Shown one piece after another: positions 35,891-45,314 of a DNA stretch of 64,000 nucleotides. Position 1 is the stretch's first letter, and each line of letters begins with the position of its first letter. The stretch is from assembly GCA_017483225.1 (NCBI GenBank), contig JAFULF010000010.1, positions 44,685 through 108,684 on the forward strand, written 5' to 3'. Both the position numbers and the translations under genes were made by a program. The notes beneath the pieces were generated by a model, which saw only the letters and a program-made list of their open reading frames with translations, was not told the DNA's origin and did no database searches. Origin of the DNA: Alistipes sp. (GTDB taxonomy: Bacteria > Bacteroidota > Bacteroidia > Bacteroidales > Rikenellaceae).

Positions 35891-37243
35891 TTATATGTTT
35901 TCCTTTGTAATTTTCAAAATGTTCTCGGTGCGCTCCCCGACACGGAAGCGGTCATCCGTTCTGCGCCCCACGACCCATACAATCTCGCCCTCGGAGAGCA
36001 GTACAAACTGACGGCTCTTCTCTACACGTGAGACTTTCAGGTCGGTCAGCAGGTCGCTCACCTTCTTGCGCCCCGCCATACCGAAGGGGATGAAGCTGTC
36101 GCCCTCACGCCAACGGCGCAGGAGTAGCGGATATTTCAGCTTGTCCTCGTCTATCAGGGCGACGTTTGATGGTACGTTGTACTCCGACACGTTGTCGATG
36201 TCGGTGTGATTGTAGTATAGCACCGAGTTGCCGCAGTAGCTGCGCAGGTCGCCACGCTCGATTGTAATCTCGCAGTCGTCATCCTCGCCCACGGGGGCTA
36301 CCACGATGTCGCCACGGTCGATGCACGCCACGTAGTCACGTGAGTAGAATCGCTTGCCCGACTGCCCGCTCTGCAACGCCTTGCAGAGGCTCTCGGCCAC
36401 GTCGCCCTTGAATCCGTACTGCGAGTTGAGCAGCTCGTAGATGACAAAGTCCCGAGGAAACTCTCTGTCGATGCGCTCGACGATGATGCGGTCGCTCGCC
36501 TCGCCTCGCTCTACCACCTCGTTGCGAATCTTCGCCATAGCCACCTCGATAAAGGATTGGGCATCGGTGAGTCGGTAGAGGTTGCCTCGCATCAGGGCCG
36601 TGAACGAGGGGTTTATCTCTCGAATCATCGGCAGGATACCCAGACGTATCTTGTTGCGCAGGTACTTGGTCGAGCGGTTTGACGAATCCTCCCTGAACGG
36701 TATCTTGTGCAGCACGGCGTACTCCAAAATCTCCTTGCGAGAGGCAAACAGCAGCGGGCGGATAATCTTGCCTCGCTGGCGGTGTATGCCCGTAAGGCCT
36801 CGCAGGCCTGTGCCTCGCAGCAGGTTGATGAAGAAGGTCTCTATCGAGTCGTCGGCGTGGTGGGCTATCGCTATGACGGAGTAGCCGTGCTCGTGCGACA
36901 ACTCGTCAAACCAGTCGTATCGCAATCTGCGTGCGGCCATCTCCATCGACTCGCCCGTGCGCTCCATCTCTGCCTCAGTGTCGAAGCGGCGGTTGTAGAA
37001 CGGCACGCCGTAACGCTCCGCCTCACGCTGTACCACCACCTCATCCTCGTCGCTCTCGGCACCACGCAGGCAGAAGTTGCAGTGTGCAACCCCCACGTTG
37101 TAGCCCTGCTGCGCAAAGAGTGAGAGCATAACCATCGAATCGACACCGCCCGACACCGTCAGAAGAATCTTGTCCTCGTGGGTGAAGAGCGAGTGGCGCT
37201 TGTTATACTGCTCGAAGTGTTCCAAAAGAATCTCACTAACCAT
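35891..37243 (-). CDS. tilS: tRNA(Ile)-lysidine synthetase
   Basis: Modifies C34 of tRNA-Ile(CAU) to lysidine so that it reads AUA. The 450-residue protein has the PP-loop SGGVDS at 31-36, the VAHCNFCLRG..SDEDE segment and the HHADDS motif expected of TilS, plus a C-terminal domain containing REGDSFIPFGMAGRKKVSDL. It is the second gene of the murB operon, 18 bases after murB. Confidence 0.93.
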   Translation of the reverse strand: MVSEILLEHFEQYNKRHSLFTHEDKILLTVSGGVDSMVMLSLFAQQGYNVGVAHCNFCLRGAESDEDEVVVQREAERYGVPFYNRRFDTEAEMERTGESMEMAARRLRYDWFDELSHEHGYSVIAIAHHADDSIETFFINLLRGTGLRGLTGIHRQRGKIIRPLLFASRKEILEYAVLHKIPFREDSSNRSTKYLRNKIRLGILPMIREINPSFTALMRGNLYRLTDAQSFIEVAMAKIRNEVVERGEASDRIIVERIDREFPRDFVIYELLNSQYGFKGDVAESLCKALQSGQSGKRFYSRDYVACIDRGDIVVAPVGEDDDCEITIERGDLRSYCGNSVLYYNHTDIDNVSEYNVPSNVALIDEDKLKYPLLLRRWREGDSFIPFGMAGRKKVSDLLTDLKVSRVEKSRQFVLLSEGEIVWVVGRRTDDRFRVGERTENILKITKENI

Positions 37244-37261
37244 AACCTTATCCTATCTCTC

Positions 37262-38272
37262 CTACAAAATGTTTACCTCCGCCTCTATCTCGATGCCGAA
37301 CTTCTCGGCCACGGCAGCCTGCACACTGCGGGCGAAGGCTACAACCTCGCCTCCCGTTGCTCCGCCGAGGTTTATCAGCACCAGAGCCTGCTTCTCGTGT
37401 ACGCCCACGCAACCCTGCTTATGCCCCTTCAACCCTGCACGGTCTATGAGCCAGCCTGCGGCAAGCTTTACCTTGGTCGGGTCGGCAGCGGGGTAGTGCG
37501 GCATATCGGGGTACTCGGCGAGCAGAGCCTCTGCTACGCTGCGCTCCACGACGGGGTTTTTGAAGAAGCTGCCGGCGTTGCCCGTGACGGCTGTGTCGGG
37601 CAGCTTGCGACGACGAATGGCGCATATCGCCTCTCGGATGTTGTGCAGCGATACGCCGCCTCGTGCCTCGACCTCTTGTGCCACGTCGCCGTAGCCGAGC
37701 ATCGGAGCCGCCTGCTTCGAGAGTCGGAAGAGTACCGAGGTGATTATCACCTGCCCTTTGAGCGGGCCCTTGAAGATGCTGTCACGATAGCCGAATCGGC
37801 ACTCCGAAGCCTCAATCGTGGAGTGTGTACGGCTCTGCGGTGTGAATATATCTACGCTGACGATGCTGTCCTTCGCCTCGGCACCATACGCACCGATGTT
37901 CTGCACGGGTGCAGCACCCACCTTGCCCGGTATCAGCGAGAGGTTTACTATGCCCCATAGTTGGTGCTGAACGCTCCACTCTACGAGGTCGTCCCACTCC
38001 ACACCTGCGCCGGCACGTACCAGAACCTCCTCGTCGTTCTCGCTCTCAACCTCTATGCGGGTGTCGCAGGGGACTATAAGCGCACGCTCGACATCTCGGG
38101 TGAAGAGGATGTTGTTGCCTCCGCCCAGAGCCATCCACTCGCCGCTGATGTGTCGGTCGAAGAGCTCCGACAACTCCTCGGCACGGTCAAACTCGACAAG
38201 CAGTGCCGCCTTCTGGCGCACGTGGAAGGAGTTGCGGTTGCTGATATCCGTATTTTCGAAGATGCGTATCAT
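37262..38272 (-). CDS. murB: UDP-N-acetylenolpyruvoylglucosamine reductase
   Basis: FAD/NADPH enzyme of peptidoglycan precursor synthesis. The 336-residue protein has the FAD-binding LGGGNNILF, the IPGKVGAAPVQNIGAYGAE stretch, the catalytic GNAGSFFKNP segment with its Ser and a C-terminal NLGGATGGEV. The NSFHVRQKAA start is typical of the type I (E. coli-like) form. ATG 38272 is chosen over the longer open frame from 38329 because the conserved N terminus starts there and the promoter element lies between the two. First gene of a five-gene operon. Confidence 0.93.
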   Translation of the reverse strand: MIRIFENTDISNRNSFHVRQKAALLVEFDRAEELSELFDRHISGEWMALGGGNNILFTRDVERALIVPCDTRIEVESENDEEVLVRAGAGVEWDDLVEWSVQHQLWGIVNLSLIPGKVGAAPVQNIGAYGAEAKDSIVSVDIFTPQSRTHSTIEASECRFGYRDSIFKGPLKGQVIITSVLFRLSKQAAPMLGYGDVAQEVEARGGVSLHNIREAICAIRRRKLPDTAVTGNAGSFFKNPVVERSVAEALLAEYPDMPHYPAADPTKVKLAAGWLIDRAGLKGHKQGCVGVHEKQALVLINLGGATGGEVVAFARSVQAAVAEKFGIEIEAEVNIL

Positions 38273-38295
38273 TCCAATATATATATTTAGTGCGC

Positions 38296-38303
38296 CAAAG
38301 ATA
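38296..38303 (-). promoter_or_regulatory. -7 promoter element for the murB operon
   Basis: TATCTTTG on the minus strand, 24 bases before the murB start codon. Confidence 0.6.
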
Positions 38304-38377
38304 CAAAAAACAATCGAGCATAGGAGCACCGAAATAAAAATAATTGTCGAAAATGAGATTTTCTACAAAAAAAACAT

Positions 38378-38385
38378 TAACTTTG
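38378..38385 (+). promoter_or_regulatory. -7 promoter element for the DUF4301 gene
   Basis: TAACTTTG matches TAnnTTTG and lies 68 bases before the start at 38453, divergent from the murB promoter. Confidence 0.55.
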
Positions 38386-38452
38386 AGAGATTGAAACTTG
38401 AAAACCCGAAAGTCTGATAGCAGAAAAACTTAAAAACCTAAAACTATACACT

Positions 38453-39886
38453 ATGTTTACACAAAACGATTTAGACCAAATTCGCCGTCACGGACTCACT
38501 CCGGAGCAGGTAGAACAACAAATCGAGAACTTCCGTCGAGGCTTCCCGTCGCTGGGTGTTGTGGCAGCCGCCTCGCCGTCGGACGGTATTACGGTGCTTG
38601 ACGAGGCTGAGCAGTCACGTCTGGCAGGGTACTACGAGAGACACGCCGAGGCGCTCTCCGTGGTTAAGTTTGTGCCGGCATCGGGCGCAGCAACACGTAT
38701 GTTCAAGGAGCTCTTCGAGTTTGTCAATGAGGATAAGCGAGGTAAGGGTATTGATGTGTTGTTGCAAAATGTTGAAAAGTTCGCATTTTATCCGGAGTTG
38801 AAGCAGGTGCTTCCTGAGGGTACGGACGATAAGGCGGTCGTGTCGGCGATTGTCGGCAAGGGGCTCGAATATGGTGCGAAGCCGAAGGGTCTGGTGACCT
38901 TCCACGCCTACGACGACGGAGCAAGAAAGGCTGTCGAGGAACATCTGGTGGAGGGTGCGCTCTATGGTGCTACGCAGGGCGTGGTGCATCTGCACTTTAC
39001 CGTCTCGCCGGAGCACGAGCAGGCCTTCCGAGAGCTGCTTGCAGCGAAGGTTTCCAAGTATGAGGAGAAGTTTGGCGTGCGCTACGACATCTCCTTCTCG
39101 CAGCAGCGTTCTTCGACCGATACGGTAGCTGTGAATCCCGATAATACCCCATTCCGTACCGATGCCGGCGAGTTGCTCTTCCGTCCTGCCGGACACGGCG
39201 CTCTGCTCTCGAATCTGAACGACATCGAGGCGGATGTGGTCTTTGTGAAGAATATCGACAACGTGACCACCGATGCGTTGCGTGGTGATACCGTGCTGTT
39301 CAAAAAGGTGCTTGCGGGATTGCTTTTGGAGGTGCAGATGGAGGCCTTTGCTCACTTGAAGGCGTTGCGTGAGGGCGGCGCCGACTTGGACGCTGTGGCG
39401 GAGTTCGTGCAGAGCCGTCTGTGCGTGAAGCTCCCTGCCGAGTACGATGCGGCGCTGTTGGAGCGACTGCTCGACAGACCTATCCGTGTCTGCGGTATGG
39501 TGCGCAACGAGGGCGAGCCGGGAGGCGGCCCGTTCTGGGTGGCTAACGAGGATGGCACGCAGACGTTGCAGATTGCCGAGTCGAGCCAGATTTCGGCCGA
39601 GGATATGCACCTGATGAAGAGTGCTACGCACTTCAATCCGGTGGATTTGGTGTGCGGTGTACGTCGTGCCGACGGCTCGAAGTTTGACCTGATGCAATAT
39701 ACCGACCCTGCTACGGGATTTATCTCGTCGAAGTCGAGCGGTGGTCGTGAGTTGCGTGCGCAGGAGCTTCCGGGTCTGTGGAATGGCGCAATGGCGAATT
39801 GGAGCACAATCTTTGTGGATGTGCCTATTTCGACATTCTCGCCGGTGAAGGTGGTGCAGGATTTGCTCCGCCCGCAGCACCAGTAG
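38453..39886 (+). CDS. DUF4301 family protein
   Basis: Cytosolic protein of 477 residues assigned to DUF4301, a Bacteroidetes family of unknown function. Conserved-looking parts include VKFVPASGAATRMFK near residue 80, PKGLVTFHAYDDGARKAVEEH, and a C-terminal DPATGFISSKSSGGRELRAQ. The GAATRMFK loop resembles nucleotide-binding loops of sugar nucleotidyltransferase-like folds, which is only a suggestion. It has its own promoter and a strong terminator, so it is monocistronic. Confidence 0.8.
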   Translation: MFTQNDLDQIRRHGLTPEQVEQQIENFRRGFPSLGVVAAASPSDGITVLDEAEQSRLAGYYERHAEALSVVKFVPASGAATRMFKELFEFVNEDKRGKGIDVLLQNVEKFAFYPELKQVLPEGTDDKAVVSAIVGKGLEYGAKPKGLVTFHAYDDGARKAVEEHLVEGALYGATQGVVHLHFTVSPEHEQAFRELLAAKVSKYEEKFGVRYDISFSQQRSSTDTVAVNPDNTPFRTDAGELLFRPAGHGALLSNLNDIEADVVFVKNIDNVTTDALRGDTVLFKKVLAGLLLEVQMEAFAHLKALREGGADLDAVAEFVQSRLCVKLPAEYDAALLERLLDRPIRVCGMVRNEGEPGGGPFWVANEDGTQTLQIAESSQISAEDMHLMKSATHFNPVDLVCGVRRADGSKFDLMQYTDPATGFISSKSSGGRELRAQELPGLWNGAMANWSTIFVDVPISTFSPVKVVQDLLRPQHQ

Positions 39887-39923
39887 TGGCTGTGGCGTGA
39901 CCTCCCTGACGGGGTCGAGATGC

Positions 39924-39967
39924 GAGCGACAAGGGGTTTTGGTAATCCTTTGTCGCTCTTTTGTTTT
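39924..39967 (+). terminator. Terminator after the DUF4301 gene
   Basis: Stem GAGCGACAAGG / CCTTTGTCGCTC (one-base bulge) followed by TTTTGTTTTT. Confidence 0.85.
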
Positions 39968-40030
39968 TGCGGGTTGCGGGCCGCCTCTGTCGGTCACTGA
40001 ACTTTATCTCTCGGATTGTGCGTTTGCCTA

Positions 40031-40061
40031 TTGTTTTTAACAATATTATTTTGTAATTTTG
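40031..40061 (+). promoter_or_regulatory. Bacteroidetes promoter for the V-ATPase operon
   Basis: TTG (40031-40033) and TAATTTTG (40054-40061) are spaced by 20 bases. The leader of about 100 bases carries near its 5' end a perfect 6-bp hairpin GGAGGG / CCCTCC (40076-40096) that could hide a GGAGG-like sequence or stabilise the 5' end. Confidence 0.7.
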
Positions 40062-40165
40062 TGGCGTTTTGCGCAGGAGGGGTGTAGGTGCCCTCCGAAG
40101 AGGCGTAAAATGCGTAGTAGGAAAGAGAGAAAAAACAAACAAAATCATAAATATAAAACCTGATT

Positions 40166-40774
40166 ATGGAAAACAAACTGAAAGAATTGACCGAGCGCCT
40201 CTATGGTGAGGGCTTGGAAAGGGGCCGTGTAGAGGCCGACCGTCTGGTTGCTGATGCAAAGGCACAGGCAGAGAAGATTCTGGCGGATGCAAACGCAGAG
40301 GCTGCGCAAATCGTGAAGAGGGCGGAGGATAAGGCTGCCGACACGGCGAAGAACTCGCTGACCGAGATTTCGCTCGCAGGCAAGCAGGCTCTTGCCAAAA
40401 TCAAGAACGAGATTACGGAGCTCGTTATCGCAAAGAGCGTAGGCGAGGCTGTTAAGGCCGCTACCGTAGATGCCGCATTCGTGAAGACGATGCTTATCGA
40501 GGTTGCCAAGTCGTGGAACAGCGAGGGTGGCAAGACCGAGTTGAAGGCTCTGCTTCCGGAGGCTTTGGAGAAGGAGTTCTCGACTCTGTTCGAGGCCTCT
40601 GCCAAGGAGTTGCTTGCAGCAGGCATCGAGGTAGGATACTCGAAGGATGTTCGCACAGGCTTTAAGGTGGGTGCCAAGGATGGTGGCTACTATATCGCCT
40701 TCACTGACGAGAGCTTCGAGGCTCTGATGCAGGAGTATCTTCGTGAAAAAGTTTCCAAACTGCTTTTTGCATAG
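40166..40774 (+). CDS. V-type ATP synthase subunit E
   Basis: Peripheral-stalk subunit linking the A3B3 head to the membrane sector. The 202-residue protein has the long Ala/Glu/Lys-rich N-terminal coiled coil (about 1-75, with ADRLVADAKAQAEKIL) and a C-terminal globular domain (100-202) typical of subunit E. First gene of the operon E-DUF2764-A-B-D-I-K, with a good upstream promoter. No separate subunit G/H partner gene is visible. Confidence 0.85.
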   Translation: MENKLKELTERLYGEGLERGRVEADRLVADAKAQAEKILADANAEAAQIVKRAEDKAADTAKNSLTEISLAGKQALAKIKNEITELVIAKSVGEAVKAATVDAAFVKTMLIEVAKSWNSEGGKTELKALLPEALEKEFSTLFEASAKELLAAGIEVGYSKDVRTGFKVGAKDGGYYIAFTDESFEALMQEYLREKVSKLLFA

Positions 40775-40777
40775 CCT

Positions 40778-41608
40778 ATGTTCGGAAGTAACTATTATGC
40801 ACTCGTAGCGGGCTTTCGTGAATATACGCTGGATGCCGAGGTCAAGGGCTTCGATATCGAGTCTATAATTGCGGAGGTCGAGGAGGTGCTCTCTGCGAAG
40901 GATTGGCAGACGGTACGCCTTCTCTATACCTACTACGATTGTGAGAATCTCGCAGGCCTGCATAACGGCAGCACCGCCTACAATCGTCTGGGACGTATCC
41001 CTGCCGAGGAGTTGGGCGAGGAGTTGCTGCGCCCTTCGCAGTTGCCTGCACGATTGGCAAAGGTGCTTCGTGCCTATGCTGCGCCGGATGGCGAGGATGC
41101 CGAGGCGGTAGATGTTGAGGCTCCATTCTCTCGCTCGCTCTTTGCGGCGTACTACGAGGAGTGTGCCGCTTCACGCTCGACATTCCTGCGAGAGTGGTCG
41201 GAGGCTGACCGTACACTGCGTAACGTGGTGTCGGCAGTCGTGACACGTGAGAATGGTGGCAGCGTAGATGCAGTGACCGTGGGTGGCGGCGAGATTGTCG
41301 AGCAGCTCAACCGCAGCTCGGCTGCCGACTTCGGTCTGCGTGGCGAACTCTCCTACATCGACTCGTTGCTGACGGCAATGGATGAGACCAACCTGCTGGA
41401 AAAGGAGCGTAAGATTGACCTTATCCGCTGGTCGATAGTCTCTGAACTCTCTACTTTCGCATACTTCGATATGGATGCCGTGCTGGCATACCTGGTGAAG
41501 ATGAATATCGTGGCTCGCTGGGCTCTGCTCGACCGCAAGACCGGCGAAGAGATGTTTGCTCGTCTGCTGGCAGAGTTGGACGGCAAGGAATTGATAAATA
41601 AATTGTAA
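40778..41608 (+). CDS. DUF2764 family protein, V-ATPase operon (putative C/d-like subunit)
   Basis: 276 residues, starting MFGSNYYALVAGFREYTLD as in DUF2764 proteins, which occur in V-ATPase operons of Bacteroidetes and some other bacteria. It occupies the place of subunit C (d), the central-stalk socket on the rotor ring, and is thought to be a divergent relative of it; no other C-like gene is in the operon. Helical, soluble, no signal. It lies 3 bases after subunit E and 7 before subunit A. Confidence 0.82.
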   Translation: MFGSNYYALVAGFREYTLDAEVKGFDIESIIAEVEEVLSAKDWQTVRLLYTYYDCENLAGLHNGSTAYNRLGRIPAEELGEELLRPSQLPARLAKVLRAYAAPDGEDAEAVDVEAPFSRSLFAAYYEECAASRSTFLREWSEADRTLRNVVSAVVTRENGGSVDAVTVGGGEIVEQLNRSSAADFGLRGELSYIDSLLTAMDETNLLEKERKIDLIRWSIVSELSTFAYFDMDAVLAYLVKMNIVARWALLDRKTGEEMFARLLAELDGKELINKL

Positions 41609-41615
41609 AAAGATA

Positions 41616-43367
41616 ATGAAAACAACAGGAAAAGTTAGTGGTATCATCTCTAACATCGTTATCGTGAAGGCCGACGGTGCCGTTGCCCAGAACGAGATAT
41701 GCTATGTTTATTGCGGTGATACCCGAATGATGGCGGAGGTCATCAAGGTAATAGGCGACGATGCCTATGTACAGGTTTATGACTCGACCCGAGGTCTGAA
41801 AATTGGCGACCGAGTGGATTTCGAGGGACATATGTTGGAGGCTACGCTGGCTCCGGGCTTGCTCTCACGCAACTACGACGGTTTGCAGAACGACTTGGAG
41901 AAGATGGACGGTCTGTTCATCAACCGTGGCTCTATCACCGAGCCGCTCGACTTCGAGGCGAAGTGGGCGTTCAAGCCGCTGGCAAAGGTCGGCGATAAGG
42001 TGTCGGCTGCATCGTGGCTCGGAGAGGTGCAGGAGCAGTGGATTGCCCACAAGATTATGGTGCCGTTCATTATGAGCGGTAACTACACCGTGAAGAGCGT
42101 GGCAGAGGCCGGCGAGTATAAGGTTACCGATACCATCGCAGTCGTTACCGACGTGGATGGCAACGAGTATCCTATCACCATGGTACAGAAGTGGCCGGTG
42201 AAGCAGGCTGTGCGCTGCTACACCGAAAAGCCACGTCCGTCGAAGGTTATGGAGACGGGTGTTCGTGCTATCGACACCTTCAACCCACTTGCAGAGGGTG
42301 GTACGGGCTTTATCCCGGGCCCATTTGGTGCAGGTAAGACCGTGCTTCAACACGCTATCTCGAAGCAGGCCGAGGCCGATGTAATCATCATCGTAGCCTG
42401 CGGTGAGCGTGCTAACGAGGTGGTGGAGATTTTCAAGGAGTTCCCAGAGCTGGTGGACCCTCGCACGGGCCACAAGTTGATGGAGCGTACAATCATCATC
42501 TGTAATACCTCGAATATGCCTGTTGCGGCACGTGAGGCATCCGTATATACCGGTATGACCATCGGTGAGTACTATCGTTCGATGGGCTTGCGAGTGCTGG
42601 TTATGGCGGACTCTACATCTCGTTGGGCGCAGGCTCTGCGTGAGATGTCCAACCGCTTGGAGGAGCTGCCGGGTCAGGATGCGTTCCCTATGGACCTCTC
42701 GGCAATCATCTCTAACTTCTACGCCCGTGCAGGTCTTGTGAAGCTGACCAACGGCGAGACAGGCTCCGTAACATTCCTCGGTACCGTATCTCCTGCGGGT
42801 GGTAACTTGAAGGAGCCGGTGACCGAATCGACCAAGAAGGCGGCTCGTTGCTTCTACGCTCTGTCGCAGGGCCGTGCCGACTCGAAGCGTTACCCTGCAA
42901 TCGACCCACTCGACTCCTACTCGAAGTATTTGGAGTATCCGGAGGTTGAGGAGTACCTCGGCCAGAAGATTGAGAAGGACTGGGTAGAGCTCGTGCGCCG
43001 TGGTAAGACCATCGTTCAGCGTGGTAAGGAGGCTAACGACCAGATTAACATCTTGGGTGACGACGGTGTGCCTGTTGATTACCACGAGCGTTTCTGGAAG
43101 AGTGAGTTGATTGACTTCGTGGTGCTCCAACAGGATGCCTTCGACGATATCGACGCCAACTGTCCTATGGAGCGTCAGCAGATGATGTACAAGATGGTAC
43201 TCGGCATCTGCGACTACGACTTCGACTTCGCTGACTTCGAGGCTTGCTCCAAGTTCTTCAAGGGACTTATCAACCTCTTCCGTCAGATGAACTACTCGGA
43301 GTGGAAGAGCGAGAAATTCTACGACTATCAGAAGCAAATCGAGGAGTATGTTGCCTCGGCTAAATAA
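41616..43367 (+). CDS. V-type ATP synthase catalytic subunit A
   Basis: Catalytic ATPase subunit of 583 residues. The Walker A motif GPFGAGKT is at 235-242, with the A-type insertion domain before it (about 110-190) and the downstream MADSTSRWAQALRE and LPGQDAFPMDL segments. These and the length identify the A rather than B subunit. It is followed by subunit B after 9 bases. Confidence 0.96.
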   Translation: MKTTGKVSGIISNIVIVKADGAVAQNEICYVYCGDTRMMAEVIKVIGDDAYVQVYDSTRGLKIGDRVDFEGHMLEATLAPGLLSRNYDGLQNDLEKMDGLFINRGSITEPLDFEAKWAFKPLAKVGDKVSAASWLGEVQEQWIAHKIMVPFIMSGNYTVKSVAEAGEYKVTDTIAVVTDVDGNEYPITMVQKWPVKQAVRCYTEKPRPSKVMETGVRAIDTFNPLAEGGTGFIPGPFGAGKTVLQHAISKQAEADVIIIVACGERANEVVEIFKEFPELVDPRTGHKLMERTIIICNTSNMPVAAREASVYTGMTIGEYYRSMGLRVLVMADSTSRWAQALREMSNRLEELPGQDAFPMDLSAIISNFYARAGLVKLTNGETGSVTFLGTVSPAGGNLKEPVTESTKKAARCFYALSQGRADSKRYPAIDPLDSYSKYLEYPEVEEYLGQKIEKDWVELVRRGKTIVQRGKEANDQINILGDDGVPVDYHERFWKSELIDFVVLQQDAFDDIDANCPMERQQMMYKMVLGICDYDFDFADFEACSKFFKGLINLFRQMNYSEWKSEKFYDYQKQIEEYVASAK

Positions 43368-43376
43368 TTTGGGACT

Positions 43377-44696
43377 ATGACAACACGAGCATTTCAGAAA
43401 ATATACACAAAAATCGACAATATTACCAAGGCGACCGTTACGTTGCGTGCTACGGGCGTAGGTAATGACGAACTTGCTACCGTGGGCGGAAAGCTCGCAC
43501 AGGTGGTAAAGATTATGGGCGAGAATGTGACCTTGCAGGTCTTCGCCGGTACCGAGGGTCTTGCGACAAACTCGGAGGTGGTATTCCACGGAGAGCCACC
43601 AAAGTTGAAGGTTTCGGATAATCTGGCAGGTCGCTTCTTCAACGCTTATGGTGAGCCGTTGGAGGGTGGCGAGCAGTTGGAGGGTGAGGCCCGTGAGATT
43701 GGTGGCCCTACCGTGAATCCGTTCAAGCGTTTGCAGCCTTCGGAGCTTATCGCTACGGGTATTGCGGGTATCGACCTCAACAATACCATCGTGACGGGTC
43801 AGAAGATTCCGTTCTTCGCCGACCCTGACCAGCCATACAACGCCGTGATGGCAAACGTGGCTCTGCGTGCCAAGGCCGATAAGATTATCCTCGGAGGTAT
43901 GGGTCTTACCAATGACGACTTCCTCTACTTCAAGCAGGTCTTCGAGAATGCGGGTGCACTCGACCGTATCGTATCCTTCGTGAACACTACCGAGAACCCT
44001 CCTGTGGAGCGTCTGCTCGTGCCTGATATGGCACTGACGGCAGCCGAGTACTTTGCAGTGGATAAGGGCGAGAAGGTGCTGGTGCTTTTGACCGATATGA
44101 CCCTCTACGCCGATGCTTTGGCTATCGTGTCAAACCGTATGGACCAGATTCCGTCGAAGGACTCTATGCCGGGCTCCCTCTACTCGGACTTGGCGAAGAT
44201 TTACGAGAAGGCCGTTCAGTTGCCTAATGGCGGCTCTATCACCATCATCGCCGTTACAACCCTCTCGGGTGGCGATATTACCCACGCTATTCCGGATAAT
44301 ACGGGTTATATCACCGAGGGACAGTTGTTCCTGCGTAACGACTCCGATACGGGTAAGGTTATCATCGACCCATTCCGTTCGTTGTCACGTTTGAAGCAGC
44401 TGGTTATCGGCAAGAAGACTCGTGAGGACCACCCACAGGTGATGAATGCCTGCGTGCGTCTGTATGCCGATGCTGCTAACGCAAAGACCAAGTTGGAGAA
44501 TGGTTTCGACCTCTCGGACTACGACGAGCGTGCATTGAAGTTTGCGCACGACTACTCGGAGAAGTTGCTCGCCATCGACGTAAATATCGACATTACCGAG
44601 ATGCTCGACACGGCTTGGACACTCTTTGCCGAGTACTTCACCAAGGAGGAGGTTGCCATCAAGGCTGAACTCATCGCTAAATATTGGAAAGCATAG
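43377..44696 (+). CDS. V-type ATP synthase subunit B
   Basis: Non-catalytic nucleotide-binding-fold subunit of 439 residues that alternates with A in the head. As expected for B it lacks a Walker A P-loop (QKIPFFADPDQPYN in its place) and has TDMTLYADALAIVSNRMDQIPSKDSMPG and the FRSLSRLKQLVIGKKTREDH segment. Tight spacing to A and D confirms the operon. Confidence 0.95.
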   Translation: MTTRAFQKIYTKIDNITKATVTLRATGVGNDELATVGGKLAQVVKIMGENVTLQVFAGTEGLATNSEVVFHGEPPKLKVSDNLAGRFFNAYGEPLEGGEQLEGEAREIGGPTVNPFKRLQPSELIATGIAGIDLNNTIVTGQKIPFFADPDQPYNAVMANVALRAKADKIILGGMGLTNDDFLYFKQVFENAGALDRIVSFVNTTENPPVERLLVPDMALTAAEYFAVDKGEKVLVLLTDMTLYADALAIVSNRMDQIPSKDSMPGSLYSDLAKIYEKAVQLPNGGSITIIAVTTLSGGDITHAIPDNTGYITEGQLFLRNDSDTGKVIIDPFRSLSRLKQLVIGKKTREDHPQVMNACVRLYADAANAKTKLENGFDLSDYDERALKFAHDYSEKLLAIDVNIDITEMLDTAWTLFAEYFTKEEVAIKAELIAKYWKA

Positions 44697-44702
44697 TAAC
44701 GA

Positions 44703-45314
44703 ATGGCAATCAAATTTCAATATAACAAGACTTCGCTCGGCGACCTCGGCAAACAGCTGAAAATGCGCCAGAAGGCACTCCCTACCATCAAGAGTAAGGA
44801 GTCGGCTCTGCGCTCCGAGGTTAAGCGTGCGAAGGACTCTGCCGCAGCCTACCGCTCGCAGTTGGACTCGCTCATTGCGAGTTACGACTATATGAAGGTG
44901 CTGTGGGGCGAGTTTGATTGTACACTGCTCCGCATATCGGATGTCGAGCTCTCGACACAGAAGATTGCAGGAGTGCGTATTCCGCAGTTGAAGGAGGTTC
45001 GCTTCGAGCAGAAGCCGTTTGACCTCTTCTGCACGCCGGCGTGGTATAGCGACGGTGTGGAGTTGCTCAAACGACTTGCCAAGTTGGGCATCGAGTTCGA
45101 GGTCTATAACCGCCAGATGGAGCTGCTGGATTATGCACGCCGAAAGACTACTCAGAAGGTAAACCTCTACGAGAAGGTACAGATACCGGGCTACGAGGAT
45201 GCCATACGTAAGATTAAGCGATTTATGGAGGATGAGGAGAATCTTTCTAAGTCGGCACAGAAGATTGTTAAAACACGCCAACAGGCTGCTGCACGGGAGG
45301 GCAACGCACAATGA
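44703..45314 (+). CDS. V-type ATP synthase subunit D
   Basis: Central rotor shaft of 203 residues, predicted as two long antiparallel helices (about 5-75 and 135-200) like other D subunits. The start FQYNKTSLGDLGKQLKMRQK and the C-terminal NLSKSAQKIVKTRQ fit the family. It overlaps subunit I by 4 bases (ATGA). Confidence 0.88.
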   Translation: MAIKFQYNKTSLGDLGKQLKMRQKALPTIKSKESALRSEVKRAKDSAAAYRSQLDSLIASYDYMKVLWGEFDCTLLRISDVELSTQKIAGVRIPQLKEVRFEQKPFDLFCTPAWYSDGVELLKRLAKLGIEFEVYNRQMELLDYARRKTTQKVNLYEKVQIPGYEDAIRKIKRFMEDEENLSKSAQKIVKTRQQAAAREGNAQ